A stretch of DNA of 64,000 nt from Pontederia crassipes. Its lineage: Eukaryota > Streptophyta > Magnoliopsida > Commelinales > Pontederiaceae. The DNA is taken from assembly GCA_030549335.1 (NCBI GenBank), contig CM060194.1:36907171-36971170 (forward strand), in the 5' to 3' direction. Under the pieces are notes generated by a model. The model did not search any database, was not told the DNA's origin, and was given only the letters and a program-made list of their open reading frames with translations. Below, in pieces: positions 13,371-25,189 of the stretch. Positions within the stretch are counted from its first letter, which is position 1. The number at the start of each line of letters is the position of its first letter. The position numbers were made by a program, and so were the translations under genes.

Positions 13371-13484
13371 CCTCGCCGCCGCGCCGCGACCAGGATCCAG
13401 AATTTGCAAGCCCTAGAGACGAGAAGCCCCCCGGCGGCGTCGCCATCGAGGTAACGAGGAGTATTTCGAGCTTCGTCGTCAGCA

Positions 13485-16049
13485 ATGGTGAGCAAGTCAT
13501 TCTGGATCGCGTATTATTGGTGTCCCGTTCTCCTCGTCGTGTCCTTCGGTCCTCTGTTCATGGTTCTGATTCTTGCGTTGCTTTCTCGGGAAGACCTTTA
13601 AGCGCAGGAATGGCGGTCGCAACAAGCACGGACGCGGCCACGTTAAGTTCATCCGCTGCTCCAACTGTGGCAAATGCTGCCCGAAGGTTTCGTCTACCTC
13701 ACAATTTCCCTCAAGTTCTCTCTGTTTTAAGATCTACAACATTCGTCGTTTCTACTACTTGCATGATCTGTGTTTTTGTACCCTGACCTTTCTGGAACTA
13801 TTCATTGATACCAATCTACCTATGTTAAAAAGGATAAATCGATCAAGAGGTTTCTCGTGAGGAACATTGTAGAACAGGCTGCTGTGAGGGATGTACAAGA
13901 GGCTTGTGTTTATGATGGTACTGCAACTTTTTTAAATAGCAGAGATGCGTTTTTTTCATATATTTGTTTTTTGTTTTAATTTTTTCTGTATAAAATGTTG
14001 AAATTTCTTCACTGTTTAGGGTATACCCTCCCGAAGCTCTATGCCAAGATGCAGTATTGCGTCTCCTGTGCAATCCATTCCCATGTTGTGAGAGTCCGAT
14101 CTCGTGAGAACAGGAGGAACCGCGAGCCTCCTCAGCGTTTCAGACGCAGGGTATGTTCCTTACTATAATGGTTTTTTTTATGAGATACTATAATTACTCT
14201 TTTGTTTTAGCAAGCTTAAATATTCTGTTTTCCGTTCCCATGGCCGTCTGCTTAAATTAAAATGCTACCTGGACATGTGTGTGATACTTCTTTTCACTGA
14301 TCTTTTATAACTTTCATGCGAACAAAGATCTCTTACTTTTGCCACCATCCCAAGTCTCCCAAGTATGATGGCTACTTATTGGTATTCATTAAGTAAGATT
14401 TTTAGGAGTGAATGTTTGCATTCGCTTGTTGCATGATTTGAATTATCTCTAAAGCGTGGGTTTTAGTATACCTTTATGGGATGCCCACCTCATATTGTTA
14501 ATTATCTGTCAAGACCATACGAAGCAAATCTCCTATAAATTAATCCTTGACCTAGTTATGGATTTTGAATTTTAAGGCAGCAACATCTACATAGATTTGC
14601 TTTTTGTTCCTATTTTGATCTAGGGATTTCATTCATTGTGAATTTCTTGAGCAGACAATTTTGTCAATTAAACCTTAATGCTATATAATTGAGTACAAAT
14701 TACATACAACTACAATATGATTGCTGTATTTCCTCGCATATGTATTTTGTATCTTTATTTACTACATCAATCAACATGGTTGTTTTCTCTGATCATCTTT
14801 TAGGGTAAAATTGTATTGATGCAGTGTCACTATACTTATCTAATGTCTTAGAAAGATTAGTTTGTTGTGAGTTTGTTTTCTGCATCACATTTCTTTTTTG
14901 CTGCTCAAGTATGTGATGTTGTGCTCATCTTAGGTTGGTGTTTACTGGTAAATTTTTCACCGAGCTACTTTTTTATGGAACCAATGAGATGTCATTTGCT
15001 TTACTTGTACTTTGAACATCTGCTTCAATTTTCAGCTTGTTAAATTAGATGATTTAATCAACTTTTCTATAAGCTCGGAAGAACGATATTATTTATATTT
15101 ATAATTTTAGCACTTTCTTGTCAATTTTTGTTCTAATCCAATTACTTTGTGGATTGCTAATCAAGGAAATATTTTTTATTAAGAACTCTGCCAGGTTTGA
15201 ACTCAGGGCCTTTTAAACCTTGCTTTGATACTACTTAAGATAAGTTAACCATTTTTTTTAAAAATTAAACCATTAGGGTCATCTTTATATTCATAACCTT
15301 AACAAAACTGATATTTACTTTATGCATGTGTTCATTATGGTTAATTGTTTTTTAATCAGTATATTTTATTTGGATGGTTTGAGCTAAATATAGATGTGAG
15401 GATCTTTTGATTAACTTCCTACTTAAGAATGTGTGATATTGTGTTCTTAGGTTACAACCTTCAACTTTCTATGATCTATTTCTGATTAAATCCTGATATG
15501 GTCATGTTTATTCCATCTGCCACACACCCTGAATTAGTTATTTCTGCTTAAATAGACTCACGTAATTAGTTAATGACATTTGCTATGGCTTTTAGTGCTA
15601 ATATTGTTTCCTTTTCTTGGATTCCATGAGTGCTCATGCACCATGAGCAAGGTAGTTGTAAAAGTTTGAGGAATCATCGTTAGATGATGCCCCTATATCA
15701 TAAATATTTTTATGTGATTCAATAATTTTCTTTTTCATCATTAGTATGCCCTGATCATTTAGTTATTAAAATCAGAATATCTTTGATTGTGGAACTCCTG
15801 ATTAATTGAGGGCAACATAGGTGTTATATCTGAAGATTACCACCACCTGAACTGTTTCATTTGTTATTTTTGTTTATGCAAAGGCGCAAAGAGAATCATT
15901 TTATGTTGTGACGGCGTTGCATGAAATTTGGCCCTTTAGTATTTTGTTGTCTTCTGGACTAAATGTTAAAAGTTATATTGTAGGATGATACAGCAAGACC
16001 TGGACAAGGCCCTCGCCCTGCCGGTGCTGGGAATGTAGCCCGCCCGTGA
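13485..16049 (+). CDS. 40S ribosomal protein S26 (eS26), five coding exons
   Basis: A component of the small ribosomal subunit near the mRNA exit channel; cytoplasmic after nucleolar assembly. Coding exons: 13,485-13,487 (the ATG alone), 13,594-13,686, 13,833-13,917, 14,020-14,150, 15,984-16,049. All introns are GT-AG with consistent phases (0, 0, 1, 0), giving 125 residues. The protein starts [20 protein letters not shown] and has the family zinc-binding cysteines C23, C26, C74 and C77, the conserved [16 protein letters not shown] block (about 41-56), and a basic tail ending [13 protein letters not shown]. Length is normal for plants (about 130). Residue 35 is Ser where the Arabidopsis form, as I recall it, has Ala. 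The start was chosen because MTFKRRNGG is the invariant N-terminus and can only be reached by splicing from the upstream ATG. Intron 4 is 1.8 kb. The gene looks intact. Confidence 0.95.
15175..15265 (-). repeat. small degenerate retroposon-like relic in RPS26 intron 4
   Basis: Read on the minus strand it contains a degenerate tRNA-primer-like or dispersed-repeat motif (AGTATCAAAGCAAGG followed by CCTGAGTTCAAACC). That arrangement recurs in many plant genomes as a SINE or TRIM fragment. It is too short and diverged to classify. Confidence 0.3.
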
Positions 16050-16750
16050 AAATGCGCAAATGTTTGACAGCATGCATCAGTCTTTCAACATTTTGATATT
16101 AGCCCATGCAGCCAGTTTTGTGACCGAGTTGACTGGTTTCATAACTTTGTCAAGGAATGTTAAAAGTTGCATCCGGATGTTATTAAGATACTCCTTTATT
16201 GGGTAGACTTTCTGTTTGTTTTTAGCCTTAATTTAATGCAAATCTGAACCTCTCCTTCCATTTACAAAATCTTTGGAAATTCTTTCGAGTCTTTGCTTCT
16301 CGCCTCCACTTTCCAAACATACATAACATTTGATTTTTGAATTGTTATTCAAGAACTTTATTACATTTTCATATTGGTTGATTTTTAATAGGCATTTAGC
16401 CTCAACTTCTATGTAATGTGCGTTAGATTACATCCTGTAAATATGCATTTAACCATCAGTTAGTATTTAATATCCACTTTAAATAATTATAATCTTGTAA
16501 ATGGTATTATTATATTATAACTTAAAGCAATCAATGTTCAGTTTATTTAATTGTGAGTGGCATTGGAAGAGACGGGTCCCTCGGGAGGGTAGGCTGTCTG
16601 TCTCTTTGATTTTTGCTTGACGTGCTATCGTTTTTCTTATTAAAGATGAGGACAAGAGATTCTTACTGAGTATATGTTGACCCGTACGTATAAATATTAA
16701 TGTTAAGGAATAATTGAGAGGAAGAAAGATATTTCAATATGTACTATTTT
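16050..16750 (+). other. RPS26 3' untranslated region and flank
   Basis: The first few hundred bases after the stop are T-rich and plausible as 3' UTR. No single canonical AATAAA decides the polyadenylation site. Nothing else was recognised. Confidence 0.5.
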
Positions 16751-17465
16751 AGAGTAAATTTTATCACTAGTCGGAAATTAGTTTTAACAAATCAGTCATC
16801 CAACGTGAGCCTCAACCTATGATAATAGGTTATGAGATATTCATGTAGCATTAAATTTATATATGTATTAAAATAATATAGTTATTTTTTAAAATAATAT
16901 TTTTTTATATTATTTGAACATATATATTTTATTTTATTTGTCTTCACTAATAAGTAAAAATTTATATATTATTTTTCTATTAGGTCACATAAAAATATGG
17001 ATATATAATATTAATTTTTTATTCAGACCCTAACTTCACATATTCTAAAATAAAATAAAATATAATTATTAAAATAATATATAAATATTATAAGAAAAGA
17101 GAAAATGTTGCACCCTCTCTTAAAACTTTTTTAAATTTATCTTACGAATATTTATACATTAAAATATTCATTTTATTTCCATTCAAGTTATAATAATTTC
17201 TAACATCATTTTGTCCTCTCTTTTCTTATTTTTTTATTACTTTAAAATAAATAACTATATAATATCTTAATAAATATATAGTATTTAATTGAGTTCAATG
17301 TTACATCAACTTTTTAATCAATACATTAATTTCAAAACCTATTATTGTAGGTTAAGGAAACCTTTTTATTATAAATTTGTAAATTGAGAGACTGATTTTT
17401 TATTAAGTAAAGTTCAAAGATCAAAATGAGATCGAGTGAAAGTTAAAAATTACTCACTATTCTAA
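16751..17465. mobile_element. degenerate palindromic MITE
   Basis: The two halves are inverted, diverged copies. On the left, CCTATGATAATAGGTTATGA is followed by ATGTAGCATTAAAT. On the right, the reverse complement reads CCTACAATAATAGGTTTTGA and continues with GATGTAACATTGAA. Both then run into TATAGTTATTT-type sequence. The centre is extremely AT-rich. Ends and target duplication are not sharp, so the age is considerable and the superfamily is not assigned. Confidence 0.5.
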
Positions 17466-17941
17466 GGTGTAGCAACACCAGTGTTACACTAAAGTACTAA
17501 ACCTTAGATAATAGTATTGTAAGCTTGTGCTACCATCTGCATGTACGATTTTTGTTCCATCTGTTCCTTGTTATGTGATTGCTGTGGCGTGGGAGTATGA
17601 AGTAAATAATATTGTACTAATAGTTTTTTTTATTTTTAAAAAATAGTTAAATAAAAAAAATTATGAAGCTCTGTTTCTGAGAATGGTGGGGAGCCATTTC
17701 TCGTGCGAGGCTCGAAAGTTTAGGCCCATTTCTATCATACGTTCTTTCCTTCTTTCACAAATATTAATTTAAAAAAGATTGAGTTAAACAAGGTAAAAAC
17801 AGGTGAAATAAAAATGTTTTATCGTTTAGAGCTTTTTATTATTTTGACACTTAAATGCGTCACATAATAAGTCCTGGCCTTTTTGGGTTTATATATTACA
17901 TTTCTGTCATCGTCTTCTTTCGTTCTTAGTTTTCTTTCGTA

Positions 17942-17986
<45 letters not shown>

Positions 17987-18365
17987 GTAAAATGAATACT
18001 GGAGAGAAGATAAGGTGTGATTGATATAATATAAAAATTCCAATTATTTTTAACCTTATGCAGATTTAATCTTCGAGGTAACAGAAAATATTATAATTAC
18101 AATATAATGTAAAGTTGTAATGCTATGATTTTAGAAATAAATTTATTATCTTAAACGATTACATTGATCAACTGTTATTTTCCCAATCTCCGTTGAATCG
18201 TTAATAAGAACTCTGTCATGAATTTATATGTTAATTGTTAAACAAAGTTCAAATGTGTAATATTATTATTAGCAAATCTACAACAACAACAAAAAATATA
18301 TTTCATGTTGGTGATGGGATCTCGGAATATTTGAGTGATGCTGGGATCTTTACGTTGGGTCAAAA
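17466..18365. other. intergenic, no gene recognised
   Basis: AT-rich DNA between the MITE and the copia element. It holds an AT microsatellite at 17,949-17,984 and nothing else that I can support. Confidence 0.5.
17949..17984. repeat. (AT)18 microsatellite
   Basis: A run of 36 bases of alternating A and T, directly visible. Confidence 0.95.
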
Positions 18366-19636
18366 TTTTAGCGTCATATCAAATTATATTTTGATGATAT
18401 AAATCTCGAATGATTAAAAATAAAATATTAAAAAACTTTTAAAAAAGATAATTTTATGCACTATATTTTGATTAAATAATTCACACTGATTTCATCAGTT
18501 TTGGATGAAAGTTGAGGAGAAAATTTTGTTAGCTTTTCATAGACTTTAAGATCATTTAATTTGGATAACTGTGCAAAAAATTATGCTAAAAAAAGTGCAA
18601 GACGATCAACCTGTCGGTCGAAGCTATGAAGGCCGGTCGAAATAGTCTGATTGACCGATCGGAGGTAACGGTTGACTGATCATTGCTTAAACTGTTCAAA
18701 TCAAAATTGTGAGACTGTACTGGTCGACAGACCGATCGATGCACCGGCCGACTGACCAACTGAACGGGAGGAAATCAAAACTGCGAGACTGTATCGGTCG
18801 AGAGATCGATCGACAGTTCGGTCGACCGATCAAGTGCTGAAGCTGCAGAAATGAGCGCAACGGTCATATAGACAGGTCGACCGGTCCATTAATGCAGTCG
18901 ATCGATTAACTGCGACAAATGAAGAAAATGAGCTAACAGTCATATAGACCAATCGATCGAACAATAATGACTATATTTCAAGGAGAAAAATGTATAATTA
19001 ATTCTGGACGAATTTTTCACACGCCAAAGTCTATAAAAGGAGTGTCAAGGTCAGAAACAAAAATAACTAATCCAAGTATTGAAGCAATACTTTAAGAAAT
19101 TAAAAGAAGATATTTTTTTTGAAGTTATCATTTTAGTTGTGCTCTTCTTTCTCTCTTCTCCTATTATGAGTATATAATTGTAAAAAAGAGAAACACTTTT
19201 GTTCAAAAAAATCAAGAGTGCTCCTGTGTAAAAGAGGTTCAAAATCTTATATCTTGAGCGAGAAAAATATATTAGCTTCCTAAGAGAAAAGATTGTCTTA
19301 CATCTCGAAACGGAAAAAATGCAGTGGTATAAAAGGCTTTCTTCCTTGCCCCATTTGGAACAAAAGAAGTGATTAGTGGAATCTTCGACGATCTCGAGGT
19401 CGAGAAGTTGGAGCGGGAACGTAGGCCAAGGTGTGACCGAATTTCGTCAACAACCACCGTATATTTTCGTTTGATTTTTTCTCTCTCTCCGTTCATATTA
19501 TGTTTATGATCTGAATTATTTTATTTGCAAAGGTTTTAAGAATCGGTTTTGTACTTCCACGATGATTTTTGTAAAATCGATAATTTTTTATTGAACACCA
19601 ATTCATCCTTCTCTTAGTGCCCTTTGGGATCCTACA
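18366..19636 (+). repeat. 5' LTR of the Sirevirus-like element
   Basis: It ends GATCCTACA directly before the primer-binding site and pairs with 22,853-23,781. Between about 18,600 and 18,960 it carries many GGTCGACC, GACCGATCG and CGATCGAC palindromes. A TATA-like CTATAAAAGG lies at about 19,031. Confidence 0.75.
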
Positions 19637-19652
19637 ATTGATATCAGAGCGG
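19637..19652 (+). promoter_or_regulatory. primer-binding site (initiator Met tRNA type)
   Basis: ATTGATATCAGAGCGG directly follows the LTR. It matches the usual TTGGTATCAGAGC sequence of plant copia elements with one obvious change. Confidence 0.8.
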
Positions 19653-20040
19653 GTTGCTCTTATTTTGATCTTTTGAATCTTCTCATTTTTAGATCTAATC
19701 ATTTTTAAGATTCAATCATTTTTTTTAAGATTTAACAACCTTAATAGCTATGGCATCAAGTGCATTCTCTCTCCCCGTATATTTTGGGATCCCTCTCTTT
19801 GTTTTAAATGCTATTGTCGAAAAAAACTATTACTTACATGAAAAATTACTTTTCGAACATATTGAAAGACAAATTTTTTTTCGAAATTGAATTGGAAAGC
19901 AAAGAACATTTTTTCTTGTGCTTTGGATTCGACGGATTTTAATCGGATTTCTAATTGTAAAAGTGCAACTTAAATTTGAAGAAACTTATTACCACTTATG
20001 AATGAACGGATAAAGCCAAATAATCTAGATTGAATATTTT

Positions 20041-22100
20041 AAATCATCAATATCATTCTTTCAAAATTATGATAATGAATTTATAAATGATATGATTGCT
20101 CGTTTTAATGACATTGAGAATAACTTAACCTCTTTGGACGAGCCTAGAACTAACTCCCACAAAGTGAAAAAGATTATCAGGTTTCTCTCCTCCCGTTGGC
20201 ATACAAAAAGAACGATTATCGAAGAAAAACATTTGAACAAATTGGATTTTGACGATCTAATTGGTTCACTTCTAGCCTATGAGATATAAATCCAAGAAGA
20301 AGAAGAATAAAATGTTTCCAAAAAGAAAACATTGGCTTTGAAAGCAAGCAAAAGTGAAGATGACTCGAGTGAAGAAGTAGACGAAAAGAGACTCGCCATC
20401 TACACAAGAAAACTCAATAAGTATCTCAAATTAGTGAAAAAGAAAGAAAAGAATATGAAGTCTACCCGAAGATCATACAGAAATCACAAAGAAGAGATAT
20501 CTCATAGAAAAAAGAAGAAAATGCATGAAGAATCAAGTGAAGATGAACCAAATGAATCATCAAATTCGTCTAGTGAGGATGTATATTTATGCTTAATGGC
20601 ACATAATGATGATGTATCCTCCAACTCTTCTTATTGTTCTAGTGCTAATAGTGATAATGATGATGATGATAATATCAAGTTTGGCATGCATAAGGAATTT
20701 TTTTTCTTAATTGAAAAATACCTTATTCTTAAAAAAAAGAATAAAAAATTGATGTATGACTTCCATATTATAAAAGATAATCTTAACATTTTGAAAAAGG
20801 AAAGAGATGTTTGTCTAATTCGTAATGAAATTTTAATGAATGATCTTCATATTATGCTTTAAGCCCGAATCTATTTAACTTAATTATCGATGCTATAATC
20901 GAGAGTATCACAGAGGAGGTACCTAAGTGCATGTTATTTGCAGATAATATAATACTTTTAGCGGATTCAAGAGAAGAGATTAATACAAAATTGGAAATAT
21001 GAAGAAATACGTTGGAGTCAAAGGGTTTTCGTTTAAGTAGGAATAAAACAGAATATATGTATAGCAATTTCACAAATAAATAACTTATAGACGATTTGGA
21101 AGTTAGGCTAGGGGAGGATATAATTTCTCAAGTGTCAAAGTTTAAATATTTAGGATCAATTGTAAGACAAGATGGTGAGATCGATGACGATGTTAATCAT
21201 AGAATTCAAGCTGATTGGTGTAAGTGGATGAAAGCCACTAGAGTTCTTTGTGATAGAAAAGTACCCAATAAAGTTAAAGAAAAATTCTATCGTACTGCTA
21301 TAAGACCGGCAGTGTTATCTGGTAGTGAATGTTGGGCTATGAAGGGACAACATGAACGTAAAGTGGGAGTAACCGAAATGAGGATGTTGAGATGGATGTG
21401 TGGTCATACAAGATTAGATAAGATTAGGAATGACCATATATGTAAACGAGTCGGAGTGGCTCCTATTAGTGAGAAAATGGTAGAGAATCGTTTGAAATGA
21501 TTTGGTCATGTTCAGAGAAGACCATTAGATGCGCTAGTAAGAAGAGTAGATCAAATAATCTGGAGTCCGATTAAAAGAATGAGAGGGAGGCCAAGGCGGA
21601 CACTTGGTGAACTAATAGAGCAAGATCTATTGGTGAATAATATATCGAAAGGTTTAGTTACTAATAAAGCGGAATGACATCGTATGATCCATGTAGCCGA
21701 TCCCACCTAGTGGGATAAGGCTTTGTTGTTGTTGTTGATATTCATATTATGAAAAAACGAGTTTGAAAAATTAAAAGTGGAAAATGATACATATTTCATG
21801 GAAAATGAAAATATTAAAAATGAAATTGAAACTTTGAAAATTACACATGCATGTGAAATTGTAAAATTAACATGCTCTTTAGAAAAAGAAAAGAAAGAAA
21901 ATGCCTCTTTGAAAAATATAGCTATTTCTTATGTAACAAAAAATAATCCTAGAAAATTCTTTAGACATGAAACCTCGTATTGGAAATCCAATATTGCATA
22001 TGATAGAAAATCACATATTACATGTTTCACATATGGATTTAATGGTCATTTTGCATATAAATGCAAAGTAAGAAAATCTTCACAACATGGGATGATATGA
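20041..22100 (+). pseudogene. copia gag fragments split by a LINE (fossil)
   Basis: Gag-type sequence of the plant copia UBN2 family appears at about 20,090-20,290 (the IEEKHLNKLDFDDLIGSLLAYEI region). An acidic and lysine-rich, coiled-coil-like stretch follows to about 20,860. After the LINE, a zinc-knuckle-like region lies at about 22,020-22,060. The gene is broken in several places. I attempt no reconstruction. Confidence 0.7.
20857..21740 (+). mobile_element. 5'-truncated RTE-clade LINE with target duplication
   Basis: An 884-base insert flanked by an 11-base direct repeat, TTCATATTATG (20,846-20,856 and 21,741-21,751). It opens in the RT palm (LSPNLFNLIIDAI) and has the catalytic box as FADN rather than FADD. 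It continues through KFKYLGSIV and the C-terminal block RPAVLSGSECWAMKGQHERK, MRMLRWMCGHTRLDKIRN and RRPLDALVRR. The 3' end carries ATCCATGTAGCC and CTAGTGGGATAAGG, then TTG repeats, the usual plant RTE tail. The frame is interrupted by several stops (for example after LEI, after SNFTNK and after ENRLK), so it is dead. 5' truncation is normal for target-primed insertion. Confidence 0.9.
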
Positions 22101-22852
22101 ATTTCAAAAAGAACTTTGACTAACAAAATTGGACCCAAAGAAGTTTGGATTCCAAAAGTTGATTTTTTTTCAGGTGTGCCTTACATGTAAAGCAAAGGAC
22201 GAATGAAAATGTGAAGGGACAAAAGTCATGGTAAAAGTATCATTAGGCTGTTGTTTTCTTTTAAGTGTTAAGCCTATTTTTCTATTTCACTCAAACATTT
22301 GAAAATGACTATTTCTCTGAAAGAAAAGAAAGGAACAAAAGAAAATTGGTCATAGCAAGTTCAACTCTATTTTTGACATATCATGAATATCATTATTGTT
22401 TCAAAGTTTTATGCCATATTTTTATTTTTAATATATTTTTATTTTATTAATTGATTTTCATTATAAAATAATCATAAATTTAAGAGGAGTTATCTTTCAA
22501 AACTTGCAATACTCTATATGTATATTATATGACAAAAGGGGGAAGAATAAATTTTTTGAAATATTGACTAAGGGAGAGTTACATATGATGTCTTATATGC
22601 TTCATATATAAATTATTCTTTTTGATGAAACAAAAGGGGAAGACGTATAGGAGAAATATGATACGAATATCACTTTATATAAAGAGTACTTTACAATTAA
22701 TATTCATGTGAATATCTACCATTGTAAGAAAAACTATGCGTTAGGGGGAGTAAAATTATTTTTACAAGAATTTTACAACTTTTTTGTAACTCATATATTT
22801 TTCACTTTTCTCGATTTATCTTCATAAAAAAGATGAGATTATTGAGTTAAAG

Positions 22853-23781
22853 TGTTAATGTCATATCAAATTATATTTTGATGAAATAAATATCGAATGA
22901 TTAAGGATAAAATGCTGAAAAAATTTAAAGAGAAAAAGATAACTTTATGTACTACACTTTAATTAAATAATTCGCACTGATCTCATCTGTTTTTGATGAA
23001 TGTTGAACTTCAAAGATATTGATAATTTTGTTAGTTTTCCAAAGAATCTAGGATCATCTAATTTGAATAACTGTGCAAAAAGTTATGCTAAAAAAGTGCA
23101 GGACGGTCAACCTGCTAGTCGAAGCTATAAAGGCCGATTGAGATAGTCCGATCGACCGATCGGAGATAACGGTCGATCGATCATTGCATAAACTACTCAA
23201 ATCAATTGCGTGACTATACCAATCGATAGATCGGTTGATGCACCGGCTGACCGATCAACTGAACAGGAGGAAATCAAAACTGCGAGATTGTACCGATCGA
23301 GACATCGGTCGACAGTCCAATCGATCGACCAAGTGCTGAAGCTGTAGAAATGAGCGCAACAATCATATAGACCGGTCAAAGTGTGAGCATAGAAATGAGA
23401 AACACTTTTGTTCAAAAAAATGAGAGAGGTCCTGTGTAAAAGATGTTCAAAATCTTAGCTCTTGATCGAGAGAAATAAATTAGCTTCATAGAAGGAGATG
23501 TTGCCTCGCCTCTCGAAGCGGAGAAAAGATTGTGGTGTAAAGGGTTTTCTTCTTTGCCCCATTTGGAACAAAAGAAGGGACTAGTAGAATCTTCGATGGT
23601 CTCGAGGTCGAGAAGTTGAAGTGGGGACGTAGGTCAAGGTGTGTCCAAACCTCATCAACAACCCCATTTTTTCTCTCTCATCAACAATCAATTTTGTGCT
23701 TCCGCAATGATCTTTGTAAAATCGATAATTTTTTATTGAACACCAATTCACCCCCCTCTTGGTGCCCTTTGGGATCCTACA
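22853..23781 (+). repeat. 3' LTR of the Sirevirus-like element
   Basis: It aligns with 18,366-19,636 from TGTTAATGTCATATC to the shared end GGGATCCTACA. It shares the GACCGATCG palindrome field (about 23,103-23,385) and is shorter than its partner. A polypurine-tract-like AGGGGGAGTAAAA lies upstream at about 22,743. Confidence 0.75.
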
Positions 23782-23836
23782 CACTCTTCTTATCTTAAAG
23801 CATGTTATGATACAAAACAACTGCAAGCATCCATAC

Positions 23837-24020
23837 TAGGGGTGTTCACGGGTCGAGTTTGATCCGACCCGTGCCCAACCCGACCCAATCCGACCCAACC
23901 CGATCTATTTCTATCGGGTCGGGTTGGGTCAGGCAACCCTCTTTTGGATCATTAAACTCGACCCGACCTGAACTTAATCGGGTCGGGTCAGTTTGGTTTG
24001 GATACTCAGGTCGACCCACT
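23837..24020. repeat. left hAT terminal and subterminal repeats
   Basis: Terminal TAGGGGTGTTCAC followed by about 180 bases packed with CCGACCC and GGGTCGGGTT in both orientations. The same motifs, inverted, fill 31,655-31,826. Confidence 0.85.
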
Positions 24021-25189
24021 TTTATAATTTATTGTTATAAGTAATAAAATGTACAAATTATCTACTTTTGAAGCTTCTGTACTTGAAAAAATCTCTTGCA
24101 TAACTATGTTCTATAGAGTTCCTTCGATTTCAAAAAATCAACTCCTTATAAACATTAATACTATCAGGTATAATCAATATAAGAACTAACAAATGTATAA
24201 CAATGGAAGCCAAGCCAATTTATAGTATCTAAGATAGAGTGCAAAAGAACATGATGAAAACACTGAAGTTTAAAAGGCTAGAAGACTTCAATAAAGAACA
24301 ATGCCATTAAATATAATTCAGCAACTTCGGTAGTTCAATGCCATTTTTTTATAGGTGTAGTCTAAAATTCAAAAGATAAAGTAGTTATGATTCATCTCTT
24401 TTTATACATTATCCAATTGTAGAACTTCATTCTAGCAATACACAAGGCACTAACAATAACAAGAGATGGAAAATTGATCAATCAGGGCACAAAAAGAAAA
24501 CGAAACATGAAACGTAAAAAGGAATCTCTACATATATGTTTTTGCAACTCAACAATGAGCAAAATGAATCATCATTTCAAGTAAGATTTTCAAATACCAA
24601 TTACGAACCCTCCTAGTTTTGAAAATAAGCATACCTATCTATCATAATATGAAACTGATCATCAGTATGTATTATGTAAGAATGGAATTATGGAGCATCA
24701 GAGGAAGAATTCTTTGAAAAGAAAAAGCTATAGGAAAGGATGCAGAAAATTTCCTGTGCCAATATTGCCAAACACTATACACACAGCACATTGCACAAGA
24801 ATTGATTGATACAAGCTCAAGTTAGATTTTATAAGAGTTGAGCCAACACAATAAGTAGGGACAAACAGATCATATCAGCATGATGTAACTGAACAATGGA
24901 CATCACACTATAAAACACACTAGGCACCAACAATCAAAGAATGAATATTTTTAAGGGAAAATGAAAACTAAATAACACCGCCCAACATTCATATTTTTTA
25001 AACAAAGAAGGTAGCTATCACAATTCACACAACTAATTGTCTTGTCAATAAATATTCTAGAAGATTTATACATAAAGACTAACTATTCGAAAATGCACAA
25101 AAGAGGAGAAAAATAGTGATGCCATTGCCTTGTCGATTCCAAAGTTCCAAAAAGCAGCTTAAGGCTTAAGCCATTAATCCTGCAATAAG
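24021..25189. other. hAT interior, no gene recognised
   Basis: AT-rich, transcript-like but frame-poor sequence between the left subterminal repeats and the solo LTR. I found no conserved motif and no splice-consistent exon chain. It lies downstream of the transposase gene on its strand and may be 3' untranslated sequence or filler. Confidence 0.4.

Larger units (their letters stand above)
18366..23781 (+). mobile_element. Sirevirus-like Ty1-copia element (fossil, old)
   Basis: Two related LTRs (18,366-19,636 and 22,853-23,781) flank an internal region holding a primer-binding site and gag-like fragments. No protease, integrase or reverse transcriptase of this element was recognised, so it is incomplete as well as broken. 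The LTRs, compared by eye over about 230 bases, differ at roughly one position in seven to ten, which points to an old insertion. The gag type, the LTR ends in GATCCTACA and the palindrome-rich LTRs suggest a Sirevirus. No target duplication was recognised. An RTE LINE is inserted at 20,857-21,740. Confidence 0.75.

Noticed and set aside
13517-13860. Frames of 89 and 95 residues over RPS26
   Set aside because: They read through introns. Only the spliced chain gives the conserved eS26 protein.
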